Below are positions 54,950 through 64,000 of a DNA stretch of 64,000 nt, piece after piece (positions within the stretch are counted from its first letter, which is position 1; the number at the start of each line of letters is the position of its first letter). The notes beneath the pieces were generated by a model, which had not been told where the DNA came from, searched no databases, and saw nothing but the letters and a program-made list of their open reading frames with translations. The stretch comes from Rhizobium sp. L43 (GTDB lineage Bacteria > Pseudomonadota > Alphaproteobacteria > Rhizobiales > Rhizobiaceae): positions 186,001-250,000 of the forward strand of contig NZ_NWSQ01000002.1 of assembly GCF_002531725.1 (NCBI RefSeq). The letters run 5' to 3'. The position numbers were made by a program, and so were the translations under genes.

Positions 54950-55858
54950 TTATTGCCTTGCAGAAAATGTGGCGCCGGCGCTTGCGGCGACGACCAAGGC
55001 CGTTCCGGCCATCTGCAGAAGCGTCATCGGCTGGGCCAGGATGACGAAACCCGCGAGTGCGGCGATCGCCGGCTCGAGGCTCATGAGAATACCGAAGGAG
55101 GTTGTCGGCATCCGCCGCAAGGCGATCAGCTCCAGGGTGTAGGGCAGCAGCGGCACCAGAATGGCAAGGCCCGCCATTTCAATCAGGCCGTAGGCATCGA
55201 GCGCCGGCACGGCACCGGCAAAGCCGAAGGGTGTCGCGACCAGTGCGGCAACCATCAGCGACATGGAAAGCCCTTCCAGCCCCTTGAAGCTCGCACCGAT
55301 CTTTTTCGTCAGGACGATATAGATCGCCCAACCGGTTCCCGCGCCGAGCGCAAAGACAATACCCTCGATATTGCCGACCCAGCCTTCGCCGTCATGCGCA
55401 AGAGCCAGAACGCCAAGCCCGGCAAGCAAGGGCCAGATCAGACGCCGGCCGAGGCCGTAGCCGATGGTCGCCACGGACAGCGGACCGAGAAAATCGATCG
55501 CCACGGCGAGACCGAGCGGAATGCGCTCGATCGCCGCGAAGAAACTCATGGTCATCAGCGCCGTCGTCGTGCCGAGAACCAGAGCGCTCGTCCATTGCGC
55601 CCTGGTGTAGCTGACGATGCGCGGCCGCACGAAGATGGCGAGAATGGTGGCCGCAAAGGCAAGCCGCAGCCAGGAGGCGCCGGCCGGTCCATATGTGGCG
55701 ATGGCCGAGGAGGACAATGCCGCGCCGAACTGGATCGACGACATGGACATGAGGCACATCAGCGCGCCGGCCGCCACGCCGCCCGAAGACGACGCCATAC
55801 CTGGCTGCGCGATCACGGCTGCACCATCCGTCCCGGTCTCGATAGTCTTGATGTCCAT
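54950..55858 (-). CDS. EamA-family transporter (RhtA-like exporter)
   Basis: A 302-residue DMT protein with about ten helices in two EamA repeats: MSSIQFGAALSSSAIATYGP, GLAVAIDFLGPLSVATIGYG, and the end MTLLQMAGTALVVAASAGAT. The order of segments resembles the threonine/homoserine exporter RhtA. Its stop is four bases from the end of the globin gene (convergent). Confidence 0.87.
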   Translation of the reverse strand: MDIKTIETGTDGAAVIAQPGMASSSGGVAAGALMCLMSMSSIQFGAALSSSAIATYGPAGASWLRLAFAATILAIFVRPRIVSYTRAQWTSALVLGTTTALMTMSFFAAIERIPLGLAVAIDFLGPLSVATIGYGLGRRLIWPLLAGLGVLALAHDGEGWVGNIEGIVFALGAGTGWAIYIVLTKKIGASFKGLEGLSMSLMVAALVATPFGFAGAVPALDAYGLIEMAGLAILVPLLPYTLELIALRRMPTTSFGILMSLEPAIAALAGFVILAQPMTLLQMAGTALVVAASAGATFSARQ

Positions 55859-56019
55859 GTGGCCCCCGATCCTGGCGCGGTTCTAAGCCGAAGAGGGCGG
55901 AGAACCAAATTCAAACTTTTCATGCCGGGATCAAGAGCGCTGATGCTGGGAAATGCCAGGGATCGGCCGGCGGCAGGGGATCGAGTTCACGCCTTGGCCA
56001 GGCGATCGCCGATGCAATA

Positions 56020-56580
56020 TCAGAGACGGCCGGCAAGGATGACCTCTTCGGCATCTTCGAAGCTCATCTCGAAGACCTTCCTGCCGATGTCGAAGCTGAA
56101 GCCATTGCGGGCAAAAGCCGAAAGCTCCTTGGCCTTCCGCTTGTCGTCAAGTTCGACCCGGCGGAAAGGGCCGAAGGCGCGCTTGCGGGCGAATATCGCT
56201 GCAGCATAGAGATCGTCAGCCTCGCCGAGCGCCGCCTCGACCTTGTCGCTGGAGACGCCCTTGGCTGTCAGCTTCTGGGCGATAGCACGCTTCGATTTGC
56301 CGCCGCGCACGGCAGAACGCGCGCTGATCTCGGCATAGGCGCTATCGTCGAGCACCTTGTTGTCATAGGCAAATTTGACGGCGAAATCGGCAACGGCCTT
56401 GAGTTGTGCCACGCTGATATCTTCGAATTTCTCCTTCGCCTTGCGGGTAATCGCGTCAAAGAGCTGCTTTTCCGTCATCATCCGCCGCTCGAGCCGATAG
56501 ATGGCGGAGTTGCGCGCCCAGCTCAGCATGCGGGGCGTCGGAATGTCGGATGGAACGATCTCGTCGGTTATCGGCAGCAA
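56020..56580 (-). CDS. recX: RecA regulator RecX
   Basis: A 186-residue RecX-family protein with the three-helix repeats: MLSWARNSAIYRLERRMMTE, FAVKFAYDNKVLDDSAYAEI, and KSKRAIAQKLTAKGVSSDKV. RecX binds RecA filaments and limits their activity. The start appears to be TTG 56580, directly after the stop of the upstream gene, with GGAAG six bases before; ATG 56529 is possible but would cut conserved residues. It is translationally coupled to the deacetylase-like gene. Confidence 0.88.
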   Translation of the reverse strand: MLPITDEIVPSDIPTPRMLSWARNSAIYRLERRMMTEKQLFDAITRKAKEKFEDISVAQLKAVADFAVKFAYDNKVLDDSAYAEISARSAVRGGKSKRAIAQKLTAKGVSSDKVEAALGEADDLYAAAIFARKRAFGPFRRVELDDKRKAKELSAFARNGFSFDIGRKVFEMSFEDAEEVILAGRL

Positions 56581-57606
56581 TCAGGCTTCCAGCCCCTTGA
56601 GGACATTGGCGACATTGAGCCCGATTTCCGGTACCCCGTAGCCGCCTTCCATGCAGGCCAGCACCGGCAAGCCGGCGGAAGCGATCATCGTGCCCATGCG
56701 GGTGAAGTCTTCCGATTTCAGCTGGAAGAAGGAAATCGGATCGCGCTCGAAGGTATCGACGCCAAGCGCCACGACGATTGCCTCGGCGCCGAAGTCTTTG
56801 ATCCGGGCGAGCGCATCGGCAAGCGCCGACGACCAGACGTCCCAGGGCGTATGGGGCGGCATCGGATAGTTGCGGTTGGCGCCGGCGCCCTCTCCTTCGC
56901 CCTCCTCGTCGGCATGGCCGAGGAAATAGGGAAAGGCGTGCATGGGATCGCCATGCAGCGAGGCGGTGAAGACATCGCCTCTGTGATAGAAGAGATCCTG
57001 CGTCCCGTTGCCGTGATGGAAGTCGACATCGAGCACGGCGACCTTGGCCGCACCGCGGTCGAGCAACCGCTGTGCGGCGACACCCGAATTGTTGATGAAG
57101 CAGTAGCCGCCGAAGAGATCGATGCCGGCATGGTGGCCGGGCGGGCGGCAGAGCGAAAAGGCGAAACGATTGCCCGCAGCCAGCCAGTCGGCACCCGTCA
57201 CCGCGCAGCGCATCGAGGCGATCGCCGCCGCGTAGGAGCCCTTGGTGATCGAGGTATCGGCGGCATTGGCATAATGGCCGATCGCGCCGACGATATTGTC
57301 GGGCAGGCGCTGGCTGGTGCGGCGGACCGGGAAGGAATTGGCGATCGCCTCACCGGTGAAGCCGGCGGCCACCCAGCGATCCCAGACGGTGGCGAGAAAA
57401 TCCAGATAGGCGGGATCATGCACCTTTCGCGCCGTTTCCAGCCCGTGCGCATCGGGCGCCACCACGTCGGCAAAACCCGCCTCCTTGACCGCCGCCAGGA
57501 TCCATTCGGCCCGGAACGGCGCCTCGAAGGGCGTCACCAGTTGGCCGGCGTGGAGCTCTGTTTTGGCATCGCGCAGCTTGTGATCTTCGGAATAGATGAC
57601 GCGCAT
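56581..57606 (-). CDS. Histone deacetylase-family (acetylpolyamine amidohydrolase-like) protein
   Basis: A 341-residue zinc amidohydrolase. The catalytic core is clear: RPPGHHAGIDLFGGYCFINN (histidine pair), AVLDVDFHHGNGTQDLFYHR (zinc ligands D and H) and VVALGVDTFERDPISFF, with CMEGGYGVPEIG at the end. In bacteria the family removes acetyl groups from polyamines or other small amides. RecX starts right after its stop. The link between the two is not understood. Confidence 0.9.
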   Translation of the reverse strand: MRVIYSEDHKLRDAKTELHAGQLVTPFEAPFRAEWILAAVKEAGFADVVAPDAHGLETARKVHDPAYLDFLATVWDRWVAAGFTGEAIANSFPVRRTSQRLPDNIVGAIGHYANAADTSITKGSYAAAIASMRCAVTGADWLAAGNRFAFSLCRPPGHHAGIDLFGGYCFINNSGVAAQRLLDRGAAKVAVLDVDFHHGNGTQDLFYHRGDVFTASLHGDPMHAFPYFLGHADEEGEGEGAGANRNYPMPPHTPWDVWSSALADALARIKDFGAEAIVVALGVDTFERDPISFFQLKSEDFTRMGTMIASAGLPVLACMEGGYGVPEIGLNVANVLKGLEA

Positions 57607-57738
57607 TTCAGATTCGTCCTCGATTGAAGGTCAGACTTACATGGATCTGCCGCGACAAAAAAGCCGGTGCGGCGCCCTTGATCGCCAAGCAGGATGACTG
57701 CACCTTCGCGATGTTTTGAGACCGAAGGAAATTTCCGC

Positions 57739-58350
57739 ATGAAAGTGCTGATGGTCGATGTCGACGGCGTGCTCATTCATGGTCGGCCAGTGGACGGCCT
57801 GCCGCTCTTCACGTTTCTGGAACGCGATCTTGGACTTAACCTCGGACTGCTGCAGCGGGAGTTCTTCCAGACGCACTGGGGCGAAATCATCGTCGGCCGC
57901 GAGGCGTTGGAGCCGAGGCTCACCCAGGTGCTGGCAAAAATCGCCCCTCATCTCAGCGCTGCGACGCTGATCGATTACTGGTTCGAGAACGATTCCCGCC
58001 TCGACCCCAATCTCTTGGAAGAGCTCGCCGCCCTCAGGCAAAGCGGTGTCACCCTCTTTTTGGCGACCAACCAGGAGCATCGGCGGGCGCGCTATCTGAT
58101 GGATCAGGTCGGCCTTGGCGCGCATTTCGACGACATCCTCTATTCCGCAGCACTCGGGCACCGCAAACCTTCGCCGGATTTTTTCCGGCTGGCAACCGAG
58201 CGGGCCGGCGTGCTGCCCGGCGAAATCGGCTTCATCGACGATATGGCGGAAAATGTCGAAGCGGCGCGGCAGTTCGGCTGGAATGCCGCGCGTTGGACGG
58301 CGGGCGCCACACTTGGCAGCGCGCTGCCTTTTTTCGCCAGACTGGCATGA
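57739..58350 (+). CDS. HAD-superfamily hydrolase
   Basis: A 203-residue HAD phosphatase-like protein. Motif I is VDVDGVLIHG, motif II TLFLATNQEH (T), motif III the lysine in LGHRKPSPDFF, motif IV FIDDMAENVEAA (the DD pair). The first aspartate of DxD is present in MVDVDG. The substrate is unknown. Start ATG 57739 after AAGGAA. It is divergent from the deacetylase-like gene. Confidence 0.88.
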   Translation: MKVLMVDVDGVLIHGRPVDGLPLFTFLERDLGLNLGLLQREFFQTHWGEIIVGREALEPRLTQVLAKIAPHLSAATLIDYWFENDSRLDPNLLEELAALRQSGVTLFLATNQEHRRARYLMDQVGLGAHFDDILYSAALGHRKPSPDFFRLATERAGVLPGEIGFIDDMAENVEAARQFGWNAARWTAGATLGSALPFFARLA

Positions 58351-58365
58351 GCGAGGCCGGGGCAA

Positions 58366-58884
58366 TCAGCCGAGCCGCTTGTAGAACAGGGTGGTATCGC
58401 AGAAGCCGCCTTGCGGCCACAGCGCATAATCCGGGATGATACCGACACGCTGCCAGCCCAGGCGCGGATAGATCGCTTCGGCATCGCTGCCGGTTGCCGT
58501 GTCGAGCACCAGCAGGGTCTTGCCGCATCTCATCGCCTCGCGTTCGGCCGCCTCCATCAGCAGCCGGGCGAGGCCGCGCCCGCGGGCAGAGCGATGCACC
58601 AGCAGTTTCTTCAGATCGCCGCGATGCGGCTGGTTCGGCATCTGCGCGGCACCTACCTGCACCGTGCCGACGATCCGGCCCTCCAGTTCGGCGACCAGCA
58701 GCAGGTTGCCACCTGTCGCAATGGCATCGGCGACTTCAAGCCAATATCGCTCGGCATCTTCCGGCCCATAGGGCTGCATGAAGCCGACGGAGGCGCCGCC
58801 CGCGACGCAATCGGCCAGCACCTCTGCAAGAGCCGGAATGGCGGCGCGCGCCTCTTCGGCGGAAAGGGTGTGAATGTCCGGCAT
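58366..58884 (-). CDS. GNAT-family N-acetyltransferase
   Basis: A 172-residue GNAT protein: LLVAELEGRIVGTVQVGAAQ and the acetyl-CoA loop KLLVHRSARGRGLARLLMEA, then TLLVLDTATGSDAEAIYPRL. The substrate is unknown. The start is ATG 58884, with AGGAG seven bases upstream; an ATG at 58911 overlaps the stop of the upstream XRE gene (ATGA) and is the alternative. The two genes are probably one transcript. Confidence 0.87.
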   Translation of the reverse strand: MPDIHTLSAEEARAAIPALAEVLADCVAGGASVGFMQPYGPEDAERYWLEVADAIATGGNLLLVAELEGRIVGTVQVGAAQMPNQPHRGDLKKLLVHRSARGRGLARLLMEAAEREAMRCGKTLLVLDTATGSDAEAIYPRLGWQRVGIIPDYALWPQGGFCDTTLFYKRLG

Positions 58885-58907
58885 GTTGTTCTCCTGAAAT
58901 GAAGCTG

Positions 58908-59477
58908 TCATCGGCCGCCGCGATCGAGCACGACGCAATAGCGCGCCGGCGCGTTGCCGGGATTGTGGAAGACATGGCCCTCGCCGACCGGCATGAAGAG
59001 GCAATCGCCCGGGCGCAGCCGGTAAACGGTCTCGCCCACCGTCATCTCCAGCTCGCCGTCGAACAGCCAGATATGCTGCGTCATGCCGTGGGAGGCTGCA
59101 TGCGGGGGGAAGCTGACGCGGGCGCCGGCGGGGAATTCGACCTCGACGATATCGACATCGGAGGTGGTGCCGGGCGCCGAGACCGAGCGCCTGAGATAAC
59201 CGGTTTCCGGATCGCGCCAGACCTGCTGCTCCTGCCGACGGGCAAGCGGCGAGGCCTGCTCTGTCTCCTCCGCGAAGAAGGCCGACAGCGACAGGCCGAG
59301 GGCTGCGCAGATCCTTGCCAGCAGCGAGGCGGTCGGGCTCGCCTCCGCCCGCTCGATGCGCGAGATCATCGCCCGGCTGACGCCGGAGGCTACGGCAAGA
59401 TCATCCAGCGTCAGCCCTTTTTGGAGCCGCAGCGTGCGGATGCGAATGCCGATCGCCTGTTCGAGCTGCTGTTCCAT
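58908..59477 (-). CDS. XRE-family regulator with cupin domain
   Basis: A 189-residue protein: an N-terminal helix-turn-helix (LQKGLTLDDLAVASGVSRAM, then ISRIERAEASPTASLLARIC) and a C-terminal cupin ligand domain (HAASHGMTQHIWLFDGELEM). Such proteins are PuuR/SutR-like regulators that sense small metabolites. It is divergent from tenA with a 136-bp gap; whether it regulates tenA or the downstream GNAT gene is not known. Confidence 0.9.
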   Translation of the reverse strand: MEQQLEQAIGIRIRTLRLQKGLTLDDLAVASGVSRAMISRIERAEASPTASLLARICAALGLSLSAFFAEETEQASPLARRQEQQVWRDPETGYLRRSVSAPGTTSDVDIVEVEFPAGARVSFPPHAASHGMTQHIWLFDGELEMTVGETVYRLRPGDCLFMPVGEGHVFHNPGNAPARYCVVLDRGGR

Positions 59478-59613
59478 CTGTCATTCTTGATTCCACTATA
59501 AGAGAAATACATTATCCGATGATGGAATCAACCACCTTTTGAGTTGACGGACCAGCCTTGCTTTCGCCGCCGTGGCGTCGATATATGACAGCGCAAATCG
59601 AGGATGGGAGACA

Positions 59614-60315
59614 ATGATGGATGCCAGCACGCAGAGCACGGAACAGACGGGAAGCTTCACCGCTGCCGCCTGGGACAGGATCGCTCCCATCATGGCTGAA
59701 ATCGAGGCTTTGCCGCTGCTGCAGCGCCTTTCGGACGGCACGCTGCCGCCCGAGGTTTTCCGGCACTATATCCTGCAGGACGCGCTCTACCTGAAGCATT
59801 ATGCGCGATGCCTCGCCATCGTCGCGGCCAAGGCGCCCGACAATGCGCAAGTGCTGCGCTTCCTCGGTTCGGCGCAGAAGGCGATCACCGTCGAGCAGGG
59901 CCTGCATGCCGGCTTCCTCACCCAGTTCGGCATCACCTCGGCGGATGTCAACGCAGCCGAGCCTTCGCCTGCCGGCTTTGCCTATACGAACTTCCTGCTC
60001 GCCACCGCCTATCACAGCTCCTATGCGGTGGCGCTATCGGCCATCCTCCCCTGCTTCTGGATCTACTGGCACGTCGGCGAAGCGATCAAGAACCGGCCTG
60101 CTATCGAGGGCAATGCCTTCCAGGCCTGGATCAACACCTACGGCGATCCGCAATTTGCCGCCGGCGCCCGCGAAGTGATCACGCTGACCGACATCGCCGC
60201 CCGCGCCGCCTCGCCGACGGAGCGCGCCGAGATGATGAATGTTTTCGTGCGCGCCTCCCAATATGAATGGATGTTCTGGGATTCGGCCTGGCGGCTGGAG
60301 ACGTGGCCGGTCTGA
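59614..60315 (+). CDS. tenA: Thiaminase II (TenA)
   Basis: A 233-residue all-helical TenA protein that salvages the pyrimidine part of damaged thiamine (aminopyrimidine aminohydrolase). Conserved are FRHYILQDALYLKHYARCLA and the active-site cysteine segment AILPCFWIYWHVGE, with a C-terminal glutamate pattern ASQYEWMFWDSAWRLE. The start is ATG 59614 after GGGAGAC. No TPP-riboswitch-like element was recognised in the 136 bases upstream. Confidence 0.92.
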   Translation: MMDASTQSTEQTGSFTAAAWDRIAPIMAEIEALPLLQRLSDGTLPPEVFRHYILQDALYLKHYARCLAIVAAKAPDNAQVLRFLGSAQKAITVEQGLHAGFLTQFGITSADVNAAEPSPAGFAYTNFLLATAYHSSYAVALSAILPCFWIYWHVGEAIKNRPAIEGNAFQAWINTYGDPQFAAGAREVITLTDIAARAASPTERAEMMNVFVRASQYEWMFWDSAWRLETWPV

Positions 60316-60391
60316 TACGGGCCGACCGGCCCGCAAAATAGCGTAAACAGCGGGATAATTACCGCTTTGCGGCAGGGGGCGGCGCTGCTAT

Positions 60392-62224
<1,833 letters not shown>

Positions 62225-62244
62225 GGTTCCGCGGAGCTTTTTTT

Positions 62245-62277
62245 GAGGAGGAGGCATAAGCGCCTCCTCTTTTTTTT
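62245..62277 (+). terminator. Rho-independent terminator of lepA
   Basis: GAGGAGG (62245-62251) pairs with CCTCCTC (62263-62269) and is followed by an eight-T run. Confidence 0.9.
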
Positions 62278-62383
62278 GCGCAATTTGGTACAAAACAAGA
62301 TCAAAAATATGGTTAACGAATCATTGCCAAGAAGATTCGGATTCCATATAATTGGCCAATGTCGAAGAAACGCTTAAGCTTAG

Positions 62384-62719
62384 ATGGTTAACGGACGCAC
62401 ATCGGAGACGGACCTGATCAATCCAGCAATTGCATTAATTGCCAGGTATGGCGACGAAGAGAATGGTCTGGAAATTGCTGTGTTGGCTAAGAAGCTCCGA
62501 GAGATCATTCGACCAACAGCTGCTGATTTAATGCCTCTCAAAGGCAGAAGTGATGACAGACTGAGTCAAGTGATACGCAATCTAGTCAGCCATAGAGCAT
62601 TGGAAAAAAGAGGGCTTGCCACCTACCGCAAAGGGGAAGCTCTCACTAGGGGAAGCTACGTGCTCACCGACCTTGGAAAAGCATCTGTAAAAGAGTCGTG
62701 GGCGCGCAGGCTGAGGTGA
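62384..62719 (+). CDS. Winged-helix protein, Mrr N-terminal-like
   Basis: A 111-residue protein. The order INPAIALIARYGDEENGLEI, VLAKKLREIIRPTAADLMPL, RSDDRLSQVIRNLVSHRALE and RGSYVLTDLGKASVKESWA resembles the N-terminal winged-helix domain of Mrr-type restriction enzymes (Mrr_N), but there is no nuclease part. The DNA around it is AT-richer than lepA. The start and family assignment are inference; a role in DNA binding is likely. Confidence 0.55.
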   Translation: MVNGRTSETDLINPAIALIARYGDEENGLEIAVLAKKLREIIRPTAADLMPLKGRSDDRLSQVIRNLVSHRALEKRGLATYRKGEALTRGSYVLTDLGKASVKESWARRLR

Positions 62720-62966
62720 AGGAAAGAATGATATGAGTGCAATTTTCAGAAGAGACCTAGCCGGCCACACCAATGAGCACCGTCGCGGTCGGCAGTAACA
62801 AAAAGGGCCACAAGACATCCCGAGTACCAGTCGGCATGAAATGTGACCCGTGGTGTCAGCGGACAAGCCCGAATCCGTTGGACGGATGAACTGGGAATGC
62901 CGATCTCTGAACCTTTGACCAATTCAGAATCGCATTTCCCGGTCTCCGTTTCAAGAGGGCAACGTA
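62720..62966. other. 247-bp gap with no recognised gene
   Basis: Only short frames exist: 20 codons from ATG 62733, and 38 codons from ATG 62772 (STVAVGSNKKGHKTSRVPVG and more). Neither resembles a known family. Base composition is like the AT-richer surroundings. Confidence 0.35.
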
Positions 62967-63191
62967 TTGAAACGAAAGGATCGTTCACTGAAGGATAACG
63001 AGAGGCCGAGCTATGTGCTCACCTTCGATGATGTAATCGAAATTTGGCTCCGTAGGTAGAATGGTGAATTTCAAAACGGGATAACCGCGAGCTATGACGT
63101 CAATCCCGGTCGAGCGGCATGTCGCTTTCAAGATTACAAGTACTATACTAGCGCAGGTGCGCTGGCATTTGCTGCGGAGATTCCGCGATGA
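62967..63191 (+). pseudogene. Short gene with an in-frame stop, upstream of a CcdA-like gene
   Basis: From TTG 62967 the frame reads KRKDRSLKDNERPSYVLTF, then DDVIEIWLRR, reaches TAG at 63057, and in the same frame goes on NGEFQNGITASYDVNPGR and further to TGA at 63189, which overlaps the next start. A TGG-to-TAG change would explain it. I recall similar rhizobial frames ending VEIWLxxWNGEFQ, but cannot check. No function is known. Confidence 0.5.
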
Positions 63192-63427
63192 AAGATGAAA
63201 GCCGAGCAACTGGAAAGCCTGGATCGGCTGCTGGCGTAAATACCCATTCCAAGCTCGAAGAGAGCGGCAAAGCCCAGCCTCTCGATCAAAAAACAAGTGA
63301 TGATGAAACGCTGCCTCGCGAAGAACGCGAAAGGCTTTGGCGAATTGAAAACGCCGAGGCGATCGCAGAGCAAAATGAGTATGTCGCGAAGCATGGTTTG
63401 CCATTTGCGAAATACAGGCAGGTTTGA
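63188..63427 (+). CDS. CcdA-family antitoxin-like protein, no CcdB partner
   Basis: A 79-residue protein. The C-terminal ERLWRIENAEAIAEQNEYVA, followed by KHGLPFAKYRQV, is the toxin-binding tail of CcdA antitoxins (W-x-x-EN...N...G-L-P...YR). The N-terminus is unusually hydrophilic and lacks a clear ribbon-helix-helix. No CcdB gene follows: the next gene is on the other strand two bases away. It is preceded by an overlapping broken gene. Confidence 0.7.
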   Translation: MKDESRATGKPGSAAGVNTHSKLEESGKAQPLDQKTSDDETLPREERERLWRIENAEAIAEQNEYVAKHGLPFAKYRQV

Positions 63428-63428
63428 T

Positions 63429-63881
63429 TCATCCCCTGCCCATATATTCCTTCACCAGCCCCTGATAGGCGTCCATCTCCGGCAGCGCGGCGTAGCTATG
63501 CACCGCACCGGTCTCGGCGAAGGACAGCTTCTCGCTCGTCCATGTTTCGATGAAGGGGGTGAACCAGCTGGGATCATCCAGCATGGTTGCGCGCAGATTG
63601 ACGAACCAGTCCATGCCTTCCGGCCGGGTGAACATCCAGCTCATGCAATGCGGGCAGAAATAATGCTTGGTGACGCCGTGCAGGCCGCCGATGACCGGCT
63701 CACCTTTGGTGACCTCGAAGCCTTCGCTGGGGATCGCGGCACTCAGCGAATAAGCACTCGCGGTCATCCTCTGGCACCCCGTGCAATGGCAGGCCATGGT
63801 CAGCAGCGGCGCAGCGCTGATCTTCAGCCGCACCCGGCCGCAACGGCAGCCACCTTGCATGGGTAAGTTCAGCTCGCTCAT
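63429..63881 (-). CDS. GFA-family (glutathione-dependent formaldehyde-activating-like) protein
   Basis: A 150-residue Mss4-like zinc-binding protein: GGCRCGRVRLKISAAP, MACHCTGCQRMTASAYSL and HYFCPHCMSWMF hold the conserved zinc cysteines. The usual GFA domain is complete. The start is ATG 63881, with GGAGG upstream; a frame open from 63908 lacks a ribosome site. Actual formaldehyde activity is doubtful for most family members. Confidence 0.87.
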   Translation of the reverse strand: MSELNLPMQGGCRCGRVRLKISAAPLLTMACHCTGCQRMTASAYSLSAAIPSEGFEVTKGEPVIGGLHGVTKHYFCPHCMSWMFTRPEGMDWFVNLRATMLDDPSWFTPFIETWTSEKLSFAETGAVHSYAALPEMDAYQGLVKEYMGRG

Positions 63882-63954
63882 GATTTTCCTCCCGTTTTGC
63901 CTTCTCATCTAGCGGAATGATCGCCACTGTCGAGGTGGCGGGATAGCGCCGCGC

Positions 63955-64000
63955 TTATCGGATGCGGGCCGGATTGCCGACCACGGTTGCGCCGGCCGGC
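63955..64000 (-). CDS. C-terminus of a hexapeptide-repeat acyltransferase
   Basis: The visible 14 codons plus stop read AGATVVGNPARIR at the end of a minus-strand gene that continues beyond the window. The segment VVGNPAR is the standard end of left-handed beta-helix acetyltransferases such as serine or maltose O-acetyltransferases. Confidence 0.6.
   Translation of the reverse strand, partial: PAGATVVGNPARIR

Noticed and set aside
59478..59613. TPP riboswitch before tenA
   Set aside because: The 136-base gap has no sequence resembling the THI-box core (CTGAGA...), so no riboswitch is called.
62985..63404. 139-codon minus-strand frame
   Set aside because: It covers the CcdA-like gene in antisense; the plus-strand frame has the CcdA tail, and this one has no ribosome site.

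Overview
The window is ordinary chromosomal DNA of an alphaproteobacterium of the order Rhizobiales, most likely a Rhizobium of the etli/leguminosarum type. The grounds are high-GC coding DNA with short AT-rich gaps, an Irr-type iron operator in front of mbfA, an Atu4866-family gene, the gene order infC-rpmI-rplT-pheS-pheT, and several kinds of palindromic intergenic repeat that are common in rhizobia. This is judged from the sequence alone; no database search was possible.

Layout. 0-4.4 kb: tail of a glutathione-transferase-fold protein, queG, a Rossmann-fold epimerase-like gene, an RlpA-like exported protein and an RsmB-type RNA methyltransferase. 4.5-9.9 kb: a four-gene periplasmic iron-linked operon (imelysin, di-haem oxidoreductase, second imelysin, Tat-exported DUF1513 protein), with an Irr-box-like site upstream and a 131-bp palindromic element inserted after the first gene. 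9.9-14.0 kb: DUF2252 protein, PaaI thioesterase, nucleosidase, guaA. 14.2-25.2 kb: an accessory stretch of regulators (LysR, AraC), short-chain dehydrogenases, a VapBC-type toxin-antitoxin pair and small enzymes. Three of its genes are frameshifted. 25.3-35.5 kb: DNA repair and metabolism (ogt, a 2H phosphoesterase with a LexA-like box, aspartoacylase family, ybaK-type deacylase, M29 aminopeptidase), two MarR regulators each divergent from a target gene, a 354-bp MITE-like element with perfect 32-bp ends, and xseA. 35.7-39.5 kb: a membrane glycosyltransferase-like protein divergent from a GT2/GtrA pair. 39.5-45.9 kb: oxidoreductases, a frameshifted acetyltransferase, an M15-like protein, a YciF-like protein and LysR. 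45.9-51.1 kb: the infC-rpmI-rplT-pheST translation cluster on the minus strand. 51.2-64 kb: hydrolase, transglutaminase-like protein, mbfA and a truncated globin, transporter, recX with a histone-deacetylase-like gene, HAD, GNAT, XRE-cupin, tenA, lepA, and an AT-richer end with an Mrr_N-like winged-helix protein, a nonsense-broken gene and a CcdA-like antitoxin with no toxin.

How the parts connect. Two loci look iron-responsive: the imelysin operon and mbfA. Several enzyme genes sit head-to-head with their likely regulator across palindromic operators. The strongest points for follow-up are the mobile or palindromic elements touching gene ends, the LexA-like box before the RNA-ligase-like gene, the ATT start of infC, and a recurring pattern of single-G losses in the broken genes that may be sequence error rather than biology.
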